From the NCBI GenBank assembly GCA_005888465.1, contig VAYJ01000005.1, positions 46,274-53,577 of the forward strand: a stretch of DNA of 7,304 bases, given 5' to 3'. Of this stretch, positions 1-6,351 are shown piece by piece. The notes beneath the pieces are model-generated. The model saw only the letters and a program-made list of their open reading frames with translations. It was not told where the DNA came from and ran no database searches. This DNA is from Actinomycetota bacterium. GTDB taxonomy: Bacteria; Actinomycetota; UBA4738. The first letter of the stretch is position 1. Every line of letters begins with the position of its first letter. Made by a program: the position numbers and the translations under genes.

Positions 1-504
1 CGCACCGAACGTGGTCTGCTCCTGCCCTCCCCACTGTGGGAAAACACCATGTTGGGTCATCAGGACGCCCGACCGTTCGCGCGGGGACCCTGGATCGACA
101 AAAGAGGAGCTCACCAACGGACCAAAGAAGTGGTTGAGGCGTTTCGGGTCATCACACCCGGAGTCGATGTCGCAGCCTATGCGCTGTCAGGGGGGAATCA
201 GCAGAAGCTCATCGTTGGTAGGGAGATGGCGGCGAAGCCGCAGGTGTTGATCGCGGCCCAGCCGACCAGGGGAGTCGACGTCGGCGCCCAGGCTTCCGTG
301 TGGGAGCAGATACGGCAGGCGCGAGTCGCCGGGCTCGGCGTGCTACTCATCTCCGCGGACCTCGAGGAGCTGATCGGATTGTCTGATGCGCTCTGGGTGA
401 TTCTTCGTGGGAAGCTCGTGGCTCGCCTCGATCCTCAGAAGGTCACCCCGGAGGAGCTGGGGTCGTATATGACCGGCGCGCGCCAAGAGGAGATCAAGGC
501 ATGA
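1..504 (+). CDS. ABC importer double-ATPase subunit, C-terminal part (BMP/nucleoside type, NupO-like), 5' truncated by window edge
   Basis: This is the last 167 residues of a cytoplasmic ATPase that powers uptake of nucleosides or simple sugars. The frame is open to base 1, so the gene starts outside the window; the ATG at 49 is internal. What is visible is the second nucleotide-binding domain. It begins in the stretch after its Walker A/Q-loop region (RTERGLLLPSPLWEN), followed by the signature LSGGNQQK at residues 62-69 (nt 184-207) and a D-loop-like TRGVDVGA. The Walker B end reads IAAQPTRG, so the catalytic Glu is Gln (nt 259-261). The switch His is replaced by Ala (LLISADLEE, nt 355-357). 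A degenerate second domain is usual in this NupO/RbsA-like family, where the first domain does most of the hydrolysis. The stop overlaps the ATG at 501 (ATGA), linking it to the permeases downstream. The exact substrate cannot be read from this fragment. Confidence 0.93.
   Translation, partial: RTERGLLLPSPLWENTMLGHQDARPFARGPWIDKRGAHQRTKEVVEAFRVITPGVDVAAYALSGGNQQKLIVGREMAAKPQVLIAAQPTRGVDVGAQASVWEQIRQARVAGLGVLLISADLEELIGLSDALWVILRGKLVARLDPQKVTPEELGSYMTGARQEEIKA
486..503 (+). promoter_or_regulatory. Strong ribosome binding site and ATG of the original permease start
   Basis: AGAGGAG at 486-492 is a near-perfect Shine-Dalgarno, eight bases before the ATG at 501-503. That ATG overlaps the stop of the ATPase gene (ATGA at 501-504), the classic layout for translational coupling. 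It marks where translation of the first permease should begin. However, the frame it opens is not the frame of the conserved permease that follows. Confidence 0.8.
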
Positions 505-548
505 GGCTTCGCCGAATCCTGATTGCTCCTCGCTGGCCGTGCTCCTGA
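501..548 (+). other. Stranded 5' piece of the permease reading frame (stops after 15 codons)
   Basis: From the well-placed ATG at 501 the frame reads MRLRRILIAPRWPCS and stops at TGA 546-548. The start (a few Arg, then Ile-Leu-Ile-Ala) is what the N-terminus of a NupP-type permease normally looks like just before its first membrane helix. The conserved permease then continues in a frame two bases off. A missing stretch of 3n+1 bases, or an extra 3n+2, between about 510 and 540 would explain it. The short direct repeat TGCTCCT at 524-530 and 540-546 lies in this interval and could have promoted slippage. Whether this is a real mutation or a sequence/assembly error cannot be told here. Confidence 0.6.
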
Positions 549-1588
549 TCCACCAGAGTCCAGTCGCTGCGTTCAAGGACATGGCTCAGTTCGGGATCCG
601 GACCGACTCGCTCATCTACACGGTGAACACCGCGATCCCGCTCTTCCTCTCCGGTCTGGCCGTAGCGATTGGTTTCAAGATGGGGCTCTTCAACATCGGC
701 GTGGAGGGTCAGTACACGTTGGCCGCATTGCTTGCTGCCTACGTCGGTGCCCGCGTGGCGCTCCCGGCGGTGCTGCATGTCGCGTTCATCCTCCTGGTGG
801 CGATGATCGTGGGGGCGGTCTTGGCAGGCGCGGCCGGGGCCCTCAAGGTCACTCGGGGGGTTCATGAGGTGATCTCGACGATCATGCTCAACTACATCGC
901 CCTCGGGGTGACCGGCTACCTCCTGCGGACCCGCCTCAGCCAGCACAATCCCCCTGGGGATTTTGTGACCAAGACGAAGTTGCTGGCGGCATCCGGTGTC
1001 CTGCCGTCGCTCAATCGGGTCCTTCATTCTCTCGGCGTCCACCCGCCCCTTGGGTCTGACCTCTATGGATTCCTGCCGATCGCGATAGCGGTGGGTGTCG
1101 CCTACTACATCCTGGTTTGGCGCACCGGATTCGGTTATGACCTTCGCGCGACCGGCGTCAACGCCGCTGCTGCACAAGTCAGCGGAGTGAATCCGGGCCA
1201 GATGATCATGAAGACGATGCTGCTATCTGGCGCCATCGCCGGCCTGGTGGGGATGCCAGAGCTACTCGGCGTGTTTCATCGCTATTCGATCGAGTTCACG
1301 ACCGGGCTCGGCTTCACCGGTATCGCCGTCGCGCTGGTCGGGCGGAACAACCCTGTCGGCATCGCTTTTGCCGCGTTGCTGTTCGGCTTCTTGGAGCGAT
1401 CCGCCCAGATCCTGGACCTCGAGGGAATCCCCAAGGAGATCGCCGTGATCATGCAGGGCGTGATCATCCTGTCCGTGGTCATCGCCTACGAGGTGGTGCG
1501 CCGGGTGGTCCAAGCCCAAGAGGTGCGGGCCGCAGCTGAGAAGTCGAAAGGCCTTGGTCCCACTCCGCGTGAGGAGGATGCCGCGTGA
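539..1588 (+). CDS. ABC transporter permease, BPD_transp_2 family (NupP/YufP-like), N-terminus disrupted
   Basis: This is an integral membrane subunit forming half of the channel of a nucleoside or simple-sugar importer. Family marks, numbered from the GTG at 539: FNIGVEGQY at about residues 51-59, LKVTRGVHEVIS followed by TIMLNYIA at 102-121, and, later, the cytoplasmic coupling segment with LRATGVNAAAAQVSG. After that come the glycine/alanine-rich helices with GFTGIAVALVGRNNP and a basic tail ending in a charged segment. The GTG at 539 gives 349 residues but has no Shine-Dalgarno and starts inside what should be the first membrane helix. The natural start is the ATG at 501, which is out of frame, so helix 1 is truncated and shifted. 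The last stop overlaps the next start as GTGA (1585-1588). The body of the protein looks fully conserved, without other frame breaks. It is either a recent lesion or a sequencing/assembly artefact. Confidence 0.88.
   Translation: MLLIHQSPVAAFKDMAQFGIRTDSLIYTVNTAIPLFLSGLAVAIGFKMGLFNIGVEGQYTLAALLAAYVGARVALPAVLHVAFILLVAMIVGAVLAGAAGALKVTRGVHEVISTIMLNYIALGVTGYLLRTRLSQHNPPGDFVTKTKLLAASGVLPSLNRVLHSLGVHPPLGSDLYGFLPIAIAVGVAYYILVWRTGFGYDLRATGVNAAAAQVSGVNPGQMIMKTMLLSGAIAGLVGMPELLGVFHRYSIEFTTGLGFTGIAVALVGRNNPVGIAFAALLFGFLERSAQILDLEGIPKEIAVIMQGVIILSVVIAYEVVRRVVQAQEVRAAAEKSKGLGPTPREEDAA
1571..1587 (+). promoter_or_regulatory. Ribosome binding site deciding the GTG start of the second permease
   Basis: GAGGAGG at 1571-1577 lies seven bases before the GTG at 1585-1587. 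The GTG overlaps the preceding gene's TGA (GTGA). The strength and spacing fix the start of the second permease and imply coupled translation. Confidence 0.8.
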
Positions 1589-2859
1589 AAGAAATCGCTG
1601 CGCGCCGTCTGCCCACCGACCGGAGAGGGCGACTGGTTCGCGCCGCAATGCTGATGGTGCTCGTCCTTCTGGCGCTCTCGTTTGTCCGCTTGGTCACCCA
1701 CGCGAGCGACCTGACCTCGAGCGGAACGTTCAGCGCGACCCTGCGTGTCTCCATCCCGATCCTGCTCGCGGCCCTCGGGGGCCTGTATGCGGAGCGCGCA
1801 GGGGTGGTCAACATCGGTCTCGAGGGGATGATGATTCTCGGGACCTGGTTCGGCGCCTGGGCAGGCTGGCACTGGGGTCCGTGGACGGGAGTGCTGGTCG
1901 GTGTCATGGGCGGGGCCGCGGGAGGACTGCTCCACGCCGTGGCCACGGTGACGTTCGGGATCGACCACATCGTATCCGGCGTCGCCATCAATATCCTCGC
2001 CGCAGGAGCGACGCGGTTCCTCTCTGTTGTCGCCTATACGAACGTCTCCGGTGCGGGGATCACCCAGTCTCCACATGTCAACGGGACCATCGGAGAGCTC
2101 ACGCTGCCGGTGCTCGCGGGAGGCCGGTTCTTCGGCCTGAAGACCCCCGACTTCCTCGGCTGGTTGGAGCGGCAGCACTGGTTCTTCGTTTCCGACCTGG
2201 GCGCCCTGGGGAAGGGCCTCACCGCTCAGGTGTCATTGCTGACCCTTCTGGCTGTGGCCCTGATCCCCCTCACCTATTGGCTCCTGTGGCGCACACCGTT
2301 CGGCCTGCGGCTACGATCCGTGGGCGAGCACCCAATGGCGGCCGAGTCATTGGGAGTGCCCGTCTACACGATGAAATACATCGCCGTGACGATCTCGGGA
2401 GCTCTGGCCGGGCTGGGCGGCGTGTTCCTCGTTCTCGAGGAGGCGGGGATCTACCGTGAGGGGCAGGTCGGCGGCCGCGGATTCATCGGGCTGGCCGCCC
2501 TCATCTTCGGGAACTGGCGACCGGGAGGAGTGGTCGTGGGCGCTGGACTGTTCGGATACTCGGACGCCCTGCAGCTCCGATCCAACACCTCGATCCACGG
2601 GCTCCTCTTGTTCATCGCTATCGCAGCTGCAGCGGTAGGCCTGTGGTTCCTCATCCGCAGTCGCGTCACGACAGGCGTTGCCGCCGTCGTCGTCGCTTCG
2701 CTCGTGTTCTGGTGGTTTGCCGGTACGAAGGCCGTGCCCGATGAGTTCATCTCGATCACGCCGTATGTCGTGACGTTGCTGGTCCTGGCCGTCGCCGCTC
2801 AGCGCTTACGGCCGCCCGCCGCCGACGGACGGCCGTATCGAAAAGGACAGGCGCAGTAG
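1585..2859 (+). CDS. ABC transporter permease, BPD_transp_2 family (NupQ/YufQ-like)
   Basis: This is the second membrane subunit of the importer, 424 residues, expected to pair with the upstream permease and the ATPase. A basic N-terminus (to about residue 19) leads into a hydrophobic helix at about 20-37. Family motifs follow: ERAGVVNIGLEGMM at 70-83 and GIDHIVSGVAINILAAG at 125-141. A long polar loop spans about 150-225, then the conserved LRSVGEHPMAAESLGV coupling segment and GGRGFIGLAALIFGNWRP. Three hydrophobic stretches close the protein, which ends in a basic YRKGQAQ. Length and domain order match intact NupQ-type permeases (COG1079-like). It starts at GTG 1585 with a strong ribosome site and overlaps the previous gene by four bases. 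No nucleoside-processing enzyme such as a deaminase or phosphorylase follows, so the substrate stays open between nucleosides and related compounds. Confidence 0.93.
   Translation: MKEIAARRLPTDRRGRLVRAAMLMVLVLLALSFVRLVTHASDLTSSGTFSATLRVSIPILLAALGGLYAERAGVVNIGLEGMMILGTWFGAWAGWHWGPWTGVLVGVMGGAAGGLLHAVATVTFGIDHIVSGVAINILAAGATRFLSVVAYTNVSGAGITQSPHVNGTIGELTLPVLAGGRFFGLKTPDFLGWLERQHWFFVSDLGALGKGLTAQVSLLTLLAVALIPLTYWLLWRTPFGLRLRSVGEHPMAAESLGVPVYTMKYIAVTISGALAGLGGVFLVLEEAGIYREGQVGGRGFIGLAALIFGNWRPGGVVVGAGLFGYSDALQLRSNTSIHGLLLFIAIAAAAVGLWFLIRSRVTTGVAAVVVASLVFWWFAGTKAVPDEFISITPYVVTLLVLAVAAQRLRPPAADGRPYRKGQAQ
2807..2837. repeat. Perfect 8-bp inverted repeat at the convergent gene ends, possible terminator
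   Basis: TACGGCCG (2807-2814) and CGGCCGTA (2830-2837) are exact inverted copies separated by 15 bases. They sit inside the last codons of the second permease and just beyond the stop of the opposing gene at 2866. In RNA from either strand they could form a G+C-rich hairpin. There is no run of T after the stem on either strand, so it is not a canonical intrinsic terminator. It is the only obvious hairpin at a junction where two transcription units meet with six bases between stops. Confidence 0.35.
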
Positions 2860-2865
2860 CCGGGA

Positions 2866-3642
2866 TCAGCCGGCGACGAGCGGGGTCAGCTCCGCGATCG
2901 CGCAGGTGCCTTTCCACCGCTTGATCGAGTCCTGCGGCGGGCCAACGCGGGACCGGCGCCGGTCGGCGAGGAGCGCGGCTGCCTGGTCCCATTCCGCCCC
3001 TTCCAGCAGCCGAACGACCGCGCGGAAGCGCCCAAGCGCCGTCTCGCGTAGCTTCCGCCGGGTGATGACCACCAGGTCCGAGGCGTCGGCGATGCCGGGG
3101 ATGGTCTGTTCCTGCAGGCTCGGCTCCTTGGAGGACAGGACGTAGATCTTGCCCTGCCGGTAGGCAAACCATGCCGGGATCGTCACGTCCTTCCCCTGGA
3201 ACTCCACCCCGACCCAGATCACGTCCGAGCGCTTCAGCCCGTCCTCGGTGTCCTTCGAGAGCTTCTCCGGTGCCGCCTGCAGCACGACTTGGAACTCGGT
3301 CTGCCCCAGGACCTCACCGCCGAGGAGAAAGGACGCGACGTGAACGCCGAGCTCTTCGAACATGGCGTCGTCGATCACGTCCTCGATGTGGGTGAGGTCC
3401 ATCGTCCCGAGCATGTATCGAGCGCTCGGTCCCATCGTGTAGGCAACCCTTCCCGAGGGCGCGAGGAGTTGGACTTCCTCAACGAGATACCCATTCGGTG
3501 CCTTCCAGTCGCGGAGGACCGCGAAGGGGAGGGCCCGGGACGGGACGGCGAGGACGTACACGAGCCCGTTCGCCATCTCGCCCTCGGCCTCGCGCTGCCG
3601 AGCGTCGAGGACGTTCGCGAAGATGAGTTCGCCCGCCGGCAC
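2866..3642 (-). CDS. Conserved-looking hypothetical protein, second gene of the zincin unit
   Basis: I do not recognise this protein of 258 residues. It has no signal peptide or membrane helix and looks cytoplasmic, with mixed alpha/beta character. Residues 24-70 contain strand-like stretches (GLVYVLAVPS, GYLVEEVQLL). An acidic helix follows (THIEDVIDDAMFEEL, 84-98). Residues 140-215 read like a beta-barrel unit (VIWVGVEFQG, IPAWFAYRQGKIYVLSS, DLVVITRRK) and the end has WKGTCAIAELTPL. This C-terminal half faintly recalls FMN/F420-binding split-barrel proteins, but that is a guess from pattern only. The chosen start is GTG at 3642, 13 bases after the stop of the upstream gene, with no clear ribosome site. 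ATG at 3576 (residue 23) has GAGG five bases upstream and is a serious alternative. Probably co-transcribed with the zincin. Confidence 0.75.
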   Translation of the reverse strand: MPAGELIFANVLDARQREAEGEMANGLVYVLAVPSRALPFAVLRDWKAPNGYLVEEVQLLAPSGRVAYTMGPSARYMLGTMDLTHIEDVIDDAMFEELGVHVASFLLGGEVLGQTEFQVVLQAAPEKLSKDTEDGLKRSDVIWVGVEFQGKDVTIPAWFAYRQGKIYVLSSKEPSLQEQTIPGIADASDLVVITRRKLRETALGRFRAVVRLLEGAEWDQAAALLADRRRSRVGPPQDSIKRWKGTCAIAELTPLVAG

Positions 3643-3655
3643 GGGCCGCAGGATA

Positions 3656-4837
3656 TCAGGCCATGCGCGAGAGCCAGAGCGTCGGTTCGTCGAGCTCCGG
3701 CATGGAGGGCAGGGAGTCCGCCGACCCCCACATGCGCGAGAGGGTGGCCAGGTCGGTGAGCGCCACCACCCGCGCGCAGAACTCGCGCCCCAGGCGGTAC
3801 TGCTCGGGCGTCATCTCCACGCCGAGGAGCTGCTCGAGCGCGCGGTCAGCCGGCCGGCCCTCGCGGAACCGCAGCATCGCCTCCTCGATCCGAGCCGAGG
3901 ACGAGAGCATCTTCGCAGTGAGCGCCTCGTGGACGTGGTCGCCGAAGCCCTCGGCCGCCGCCAGGAACGCCTGCACGCGGGCGATCCGCAGGCGCTGCTC
4001 GTCGTCCGCGGCCTGCCCGAAGAGGCTCCCGAGGCCCTCGAATGCATCGGAGAGCGCGTTGGGGTTCGCGAGGTCCATCCCCTCCATCCGCTCCTGCAGG
4101 CCGGCGAGGTCGATCGTCGCGTGCTCGACCATGTCGGTCACGAGCTGCAGCGCGTGCGGTTGGACCCACGACTGCGCGAACTCGAACCGATGGGTCACCT
4201 CGTGCAGCGCGACCCACGCGCGGAACTCCCTCGCGCCCAGGCTCCACTCGCGCTCGAAGGTGGCGATGTTCGGGATCACGAACAGCAGGCGCGGCCCGGA
4301 GCGCGGGATGGCGAGATCGTACAGACCGAGGACGCGTTGCCCGAGCGCGCCCAACGCCGAGCCCACCTGGGTCCCGAGCAGGAGGGGGACCATCTTGTCC
4401 ATCAGCAACTCGAGCATCTCGTTCGGCGTGCCGGCCACGTCGAGCGGTAGCGTCGTGCCGCGCGTCTCGGCGAGCGCGGCCGTCACCTTGTGCGCCATGG
4501 GGTCGAGCATCGGGCGCAGGCCTTCGATGCTCGACTCCACCCACTGCGCGCGCCGGACCGTCTGGACCTCGGCCAGATCGGTGGGTGAGGGGAGCGCCGT
4601 GAGGTCCGCCACGGCGAGCTCGGCCGCCCGAACCGTGTCCGAGAGCGCGCGGCGATCCTCGTCGGTGGGGGCGGGATCCTCCGAGCCCCAGGAGGCCATG
4701 GTGATCCCCACCTGACGAGCGAGCTCCCAGTTGATGGGCCCCGTGGACGACATGATGACCCGCTGCAGCTCGCGGAACAGGGGCACGTCGCCCAGTACGT
4801 CGCCGAGCGGCACGTCGGGCTGCTCGGGCTCGCTCAT
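3656..4837 (-). CDS. Zinc-dependent metalloprotease-like protein (DUF2342/Zincin_2 family)
   Basis: A protein of 393 residues with a zincin helix HEVTHRFEF (H212, E213, H216; codons 4204-4190). It is preceded by the strand LLFVIPNIATFERE and by FRAWVALHE, a combination I associate with actinobacterial DUF2342 proteins. Some members of that family carry the label 'coenzyme F420 biosynthesis associated', but no substrate has been established that I know of. The N-terminal part has GPINWELARQVG, also typical. The length fits the family. The two His and the Glu needed for zinc binding and catalysis are present; the third ligand cannot be assigned by eye. There is no signal peptide, so it should act in the cytoplasm. 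ATG 4837 is chosen because a -10-like box sits exactly six bases upstream, suggesting a leaderless mRNA. The downstream unknown gene follows after 13 bases. Active protease function is inferred, not shown. Confidence 0.87.
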   Translation of the reverse strand: MSEPEQPDVPLGDVLGDVPLFRELQRVIMSSTGPINWELARQVGITMASWGSEDPAPTDEDRRALSDTVRAAELAVADLTALPSPTDLAEVQTVRRAQWVESSIEGLRPMLDPMAHKVTAALAETRGTTLPLDVAGTPNEMLELLMDKMVPLLLGTQVGSALGALGQRVLGLYDLAIPRSGPRLLFVIPNIATFEREWSLGAREFRAWVALHEVTHRFEFAQSWVQPHALQLVTDMVEHATIDLAGLQERMEGMDLANPNALSDAFEGLGSLFGQAADDEQRLRIARVQAFLAAAEGFGDHVHEALTAKMLSSSARIEEAMLRFREGRPADRALEQLLGVEMTPEQYRLGREFCARVVALTDLATLSRMWGSADSLPSMPELDEPTLWLSRMA

Positions 4838-4843
4838 GCGTCC

Positions 4844-4849
4844 ATTCTA
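4844..4849 (-). promoter_or_regulatory. -10 box TAGAAT of a predicted leaderless promoter for the zincin unit
   Basis: Read on the minus strand, TAGAAT runs from 4849 to 4844. GGACGC follows, then the ATG at 4837. One mismatch to TATAAT and a six-base gap place the transcription start at or next to the A of the start codon, the usual geometry of leaderless actinobacterial genes. No convincing -35 box is seen; a 17-base spacer would put it at 4867-4872. Confidence 0.5.
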
Positions 4850-4885
4850 GGATCGGGTCCCGGACGAAACGCCCGACCCCACCGA

Positions 4886-4891
4886 TAGAAT
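4886..4891 (+). promoter_or_regulatory. -10 box TAGAAT of a predicted leaderless promoter for moaE
   Basis: TAGAAT at 4886-4891 is followed by seven bases (CCCTGCC) and the ATG at 4899. No Shine-Dalgarno-like purine run precedes the ATG, which supports a transcript starting on or next to it. A 17-base spacer would place the -35 region at 4863-4868, overlapping the -35 position of the opposing promoter. The -35 sequence itself is weak. Confidence 0.55.
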
Positions 4892-4898
4892 CCCTGCC

Positions 4899-5324
4899 AT
4901 GCGCTCCTCGCTCTTCGTCCGCGTGGGCGCCGATCGGCTCGACCCGTCACATGCGCTGGCGTTCGTCGCCGATCCCGGCGCCGGAGCCACGGTCCTCTTC
5001 GAAGGCACCGTCCGCGATCACTCGGCGGACGGCGACGTGACGGGACTCGCTTACGAGGCGTGGGACGAGCAGGCCGCTCGACACCTGGAGGCGATCGGGG
5101 AGGAGCTGTTCGCGCGCTGGCCCGTGTGCCGGGTCGCGATCCTGCATCGCACGGGGACCCTCGGGGTCGGCGAGGCGTCGGTCCTCGTCTGCTGTTCGGC
5201 CCCGCACCGCGCCGACGCCTTCGAGGCAGCCCGGCATGGGATCGAGCGCATCAAGCAGGACGTCCCCATCTGGAAGAAGGAGGCCCTCACGAGCGGTGAG
5301 GCTCATTGGGTGATGGGGTCGTGA
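4899..5324 (+). CDS. moaE: Molybdopterin synthase catalytic subunit MoaE
   Basis: MoaE is the large subunit of molybdopterin synthase. It transfers sulfur from the thiocarboxylated C-terminus of MoaD to precursor Z (cPMP) to make molybdopterin in the cytoplasm. The 141-residue protein has the usual length. It carries FEGTVRDHS (34-42), LAYEAW (50-55), RVAILHRTGTLGVGEASV (78-95), HRADAFEAARHGIERIK (103-119) and PIWKKE (123-128). The two lysines matching the active-site pair of E. coli MoaE (K119 and K126) are both here, at the same numbers. No moaD or other cofactor gene lies in the window, so its partner must be encoded elsewhere. The start at ATG 4899 is supported by a -10 box seven bases upstream. 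The stop overlaps the next gene's GTG (GTGA at 5321-5324), suggesting coupling with the MreB-like gene. Confidence 0.95.
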   Translation: MRSSLFVRVGADRLDPSHALAFVADPGAGATVLFEGTVRDHSADGDVTGLAYEAWDEQAARHLEAIGEELFARWPVCRVAILHRTGTLGVGEASVLVCCSAPHRADAFEAARHGIERIKQDVPIWKKEALTSGEAHWVMGS

Positions 5325-6340
5325 GCCCGCTTCGGCGCGATCTCGCCCTCGACCTCGGTACGGCGAACACGCTCGTGTTCCAGCCCGGCAGCGGAGTCGT
5401 CTACGCAGAGCCGACGGTGGTCGCCGTCAACGGGCGAACCGGCCAGGTCCTTACCGCCGGCCGCGACGCGTGGGACATGGCGGGAGACGCGCCCGGGCAC
5501 GTGATCGCGCACAAGCCGGTCCAGCGGGGGGCGATCACGGATTTCGAGATGGCCGTGGGGATGGTCCGGCTCATCTTCCGCCGGCTCGGGATCGGACGGT
5601 TCCCGCGACCGCGCGTACTGCTCGCCGTGCCCTCGGGCCTCACCCCGGTGGAGCGCAAGGCCATGGAGGAGGCGGTCGTGGAGGCGGGCGGTGGCTCTGT
5701 GAGCCTCGTCGAACATGCCCTGGCGGCGGCGATCGGGGCCGGGCTCCCCATCCAGGACCCGGTCGGGAACTTCGTCGTCGACGTGGGCGGCGGGACGACC
5801 GAGATGTTCATGGTGGCCATGGGGGGCCCCGTGATCGGGCGGGCGCTCCGCGTGGGCGGGTTCGACATGGACGAGGCCATCCAGCTCTTCCTGCGCAAGC
5901 GCCACGGGGTGGCGGTCGGCGAGTCGGCGGCGGAGCGCATCAAGATCCAGCTCGGCTCCGCATATCCGGCGGCGGACGCGCGCGAGGTCGAGATCCGCGG
6001 GCGCGAGCTCGCGAGCGGGATGCCGAAGGAGGTCGTCGTCACCCCGGATGAGATCCGGGAGATCCTGGGTGAGACGGTCCGGGTCATTGTCGAGGAGACG
6101 CGCACGTGCCTCGCGGAGAGCCCTCCGGAGCTCGCCCACGACGTCCTGGAGACCGGGCTCTTCCTGACCGGCGGGGGGGCGCTGCTCCGCGGCCTGGACA
6201 TGCGGCTCGCCCAGGAATGCGAGGTCCCAGTGCACATCACCGAGTCCCCGCTCACGACCGTGGTGGTTGGCGCCGGCCACCTGGTCGGCCACCTCCCCGA
6301 GTACCGGGCCACCTTCCTCGCGGCGCCGGGCCGCGCCTGA
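5321..6340 (+). CDS. MreB-like actin homologue (rod shape-determining family), divergent active site
   Basis: A 339-residue bacterial actin. MreB proteins bind ATP, polymerise on the inner membrane face and guide the cell-wall elongation machinery. Numbered from GTG 5321: phosphate-1 loop DLGTANT (11-17), PRPRVLLAVPSGLTPVERKA, phosphate-2 loop VVDVGGGTTE (152-161) and adenosine loop LTGGGALLRG (282-291). ERIKIQLGSAY and the EIRGRELASGMPKEV segment also match MreB. Against typical MreB, LIEEPMAAAIG reads LVEHALAAAIG: the second Glu (E140 of Caulobacter MreB, 22 residues before the phosphate-2 Asp) is His132 here (nt 5714-5716). The GGDEMDEAI region reads GGFDMDEAI. Hydrolysis may be altered. 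GTG 5321 overlaps the moaE stop; TTG 5306 with a GAGG four bases upstream is an alternative. No mreC or mreD follows, so it may be a second MreB-type paralogue, not the main one. Confidence 0.9.
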   Translation: MSPLRRDLALDLGTANTLVFQPGSGVVYAEPTVVAVNGRTGQVLTAGRDAWDMAGDAPGHVIAHKPVQRGAITDFEMAVGMVRLIFRRLGIGRFPRPRVLLAVPSGLTPVERKAMEEAVVEAGGGSVSLVEHALAAAIGAGLPIQDPVGNFVVDVGGGTTEMFMVAMGGPVIGRALRVGGFDMDEAIQLFLRKRHGVAVGESAAERIKIQLGSAYPAADAREVEIRGRELASGMPKEVVVTPDEIREILGETVRVIVEETRTCLAESPPELAHDVLETGLFLTGGGALLRGLDMRLAQECEVPVHITESPLTTVVVGAGHLVGHLPEYRATFLAAPGRA

Positions 6341-6351
6341 TCCTCGCGACG

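Noticed and set aside
11..250. Small plus-strand frame at the left edge
   Set aside because: It overlaps the ATPase fragment in a different frame and has no recognisable content.
486..560. Programmed ribosomal frameshift to join the 501 start with the permease body
   Set aside because: No slippery heptamer or stimulatory structure was seen. Even a joined product would have a first membrane helix that is too short, so a lesion or sequence error is the simpler reading.
494..1177. Minus-strand frame of 227 codons opposite the first permease
   Set aside because: Its composition (Arg, Asp, His, Gln) is that of a shadow frame. The plus strand encodes a clear permease there.
1..2859. Possible horizontal origin of the transporter segment from lower G+C
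   Set aside because: Hand counts gave 33/60 (121-180) and 35/60 (1081-1140) against 45/60 at 5881-5940. However, 1861-1920 in the transporter also gave 45/60, so the contrast is not consistent enough to claim.
3623..4715. Overlapping plus-strand frames of 275 and 350 codons opposite the zincin gene
   Set aside because: Low-complexity Arg/Ser/Ala-rich shadows. The minus-strand protein has the HEVTH motif and family features.
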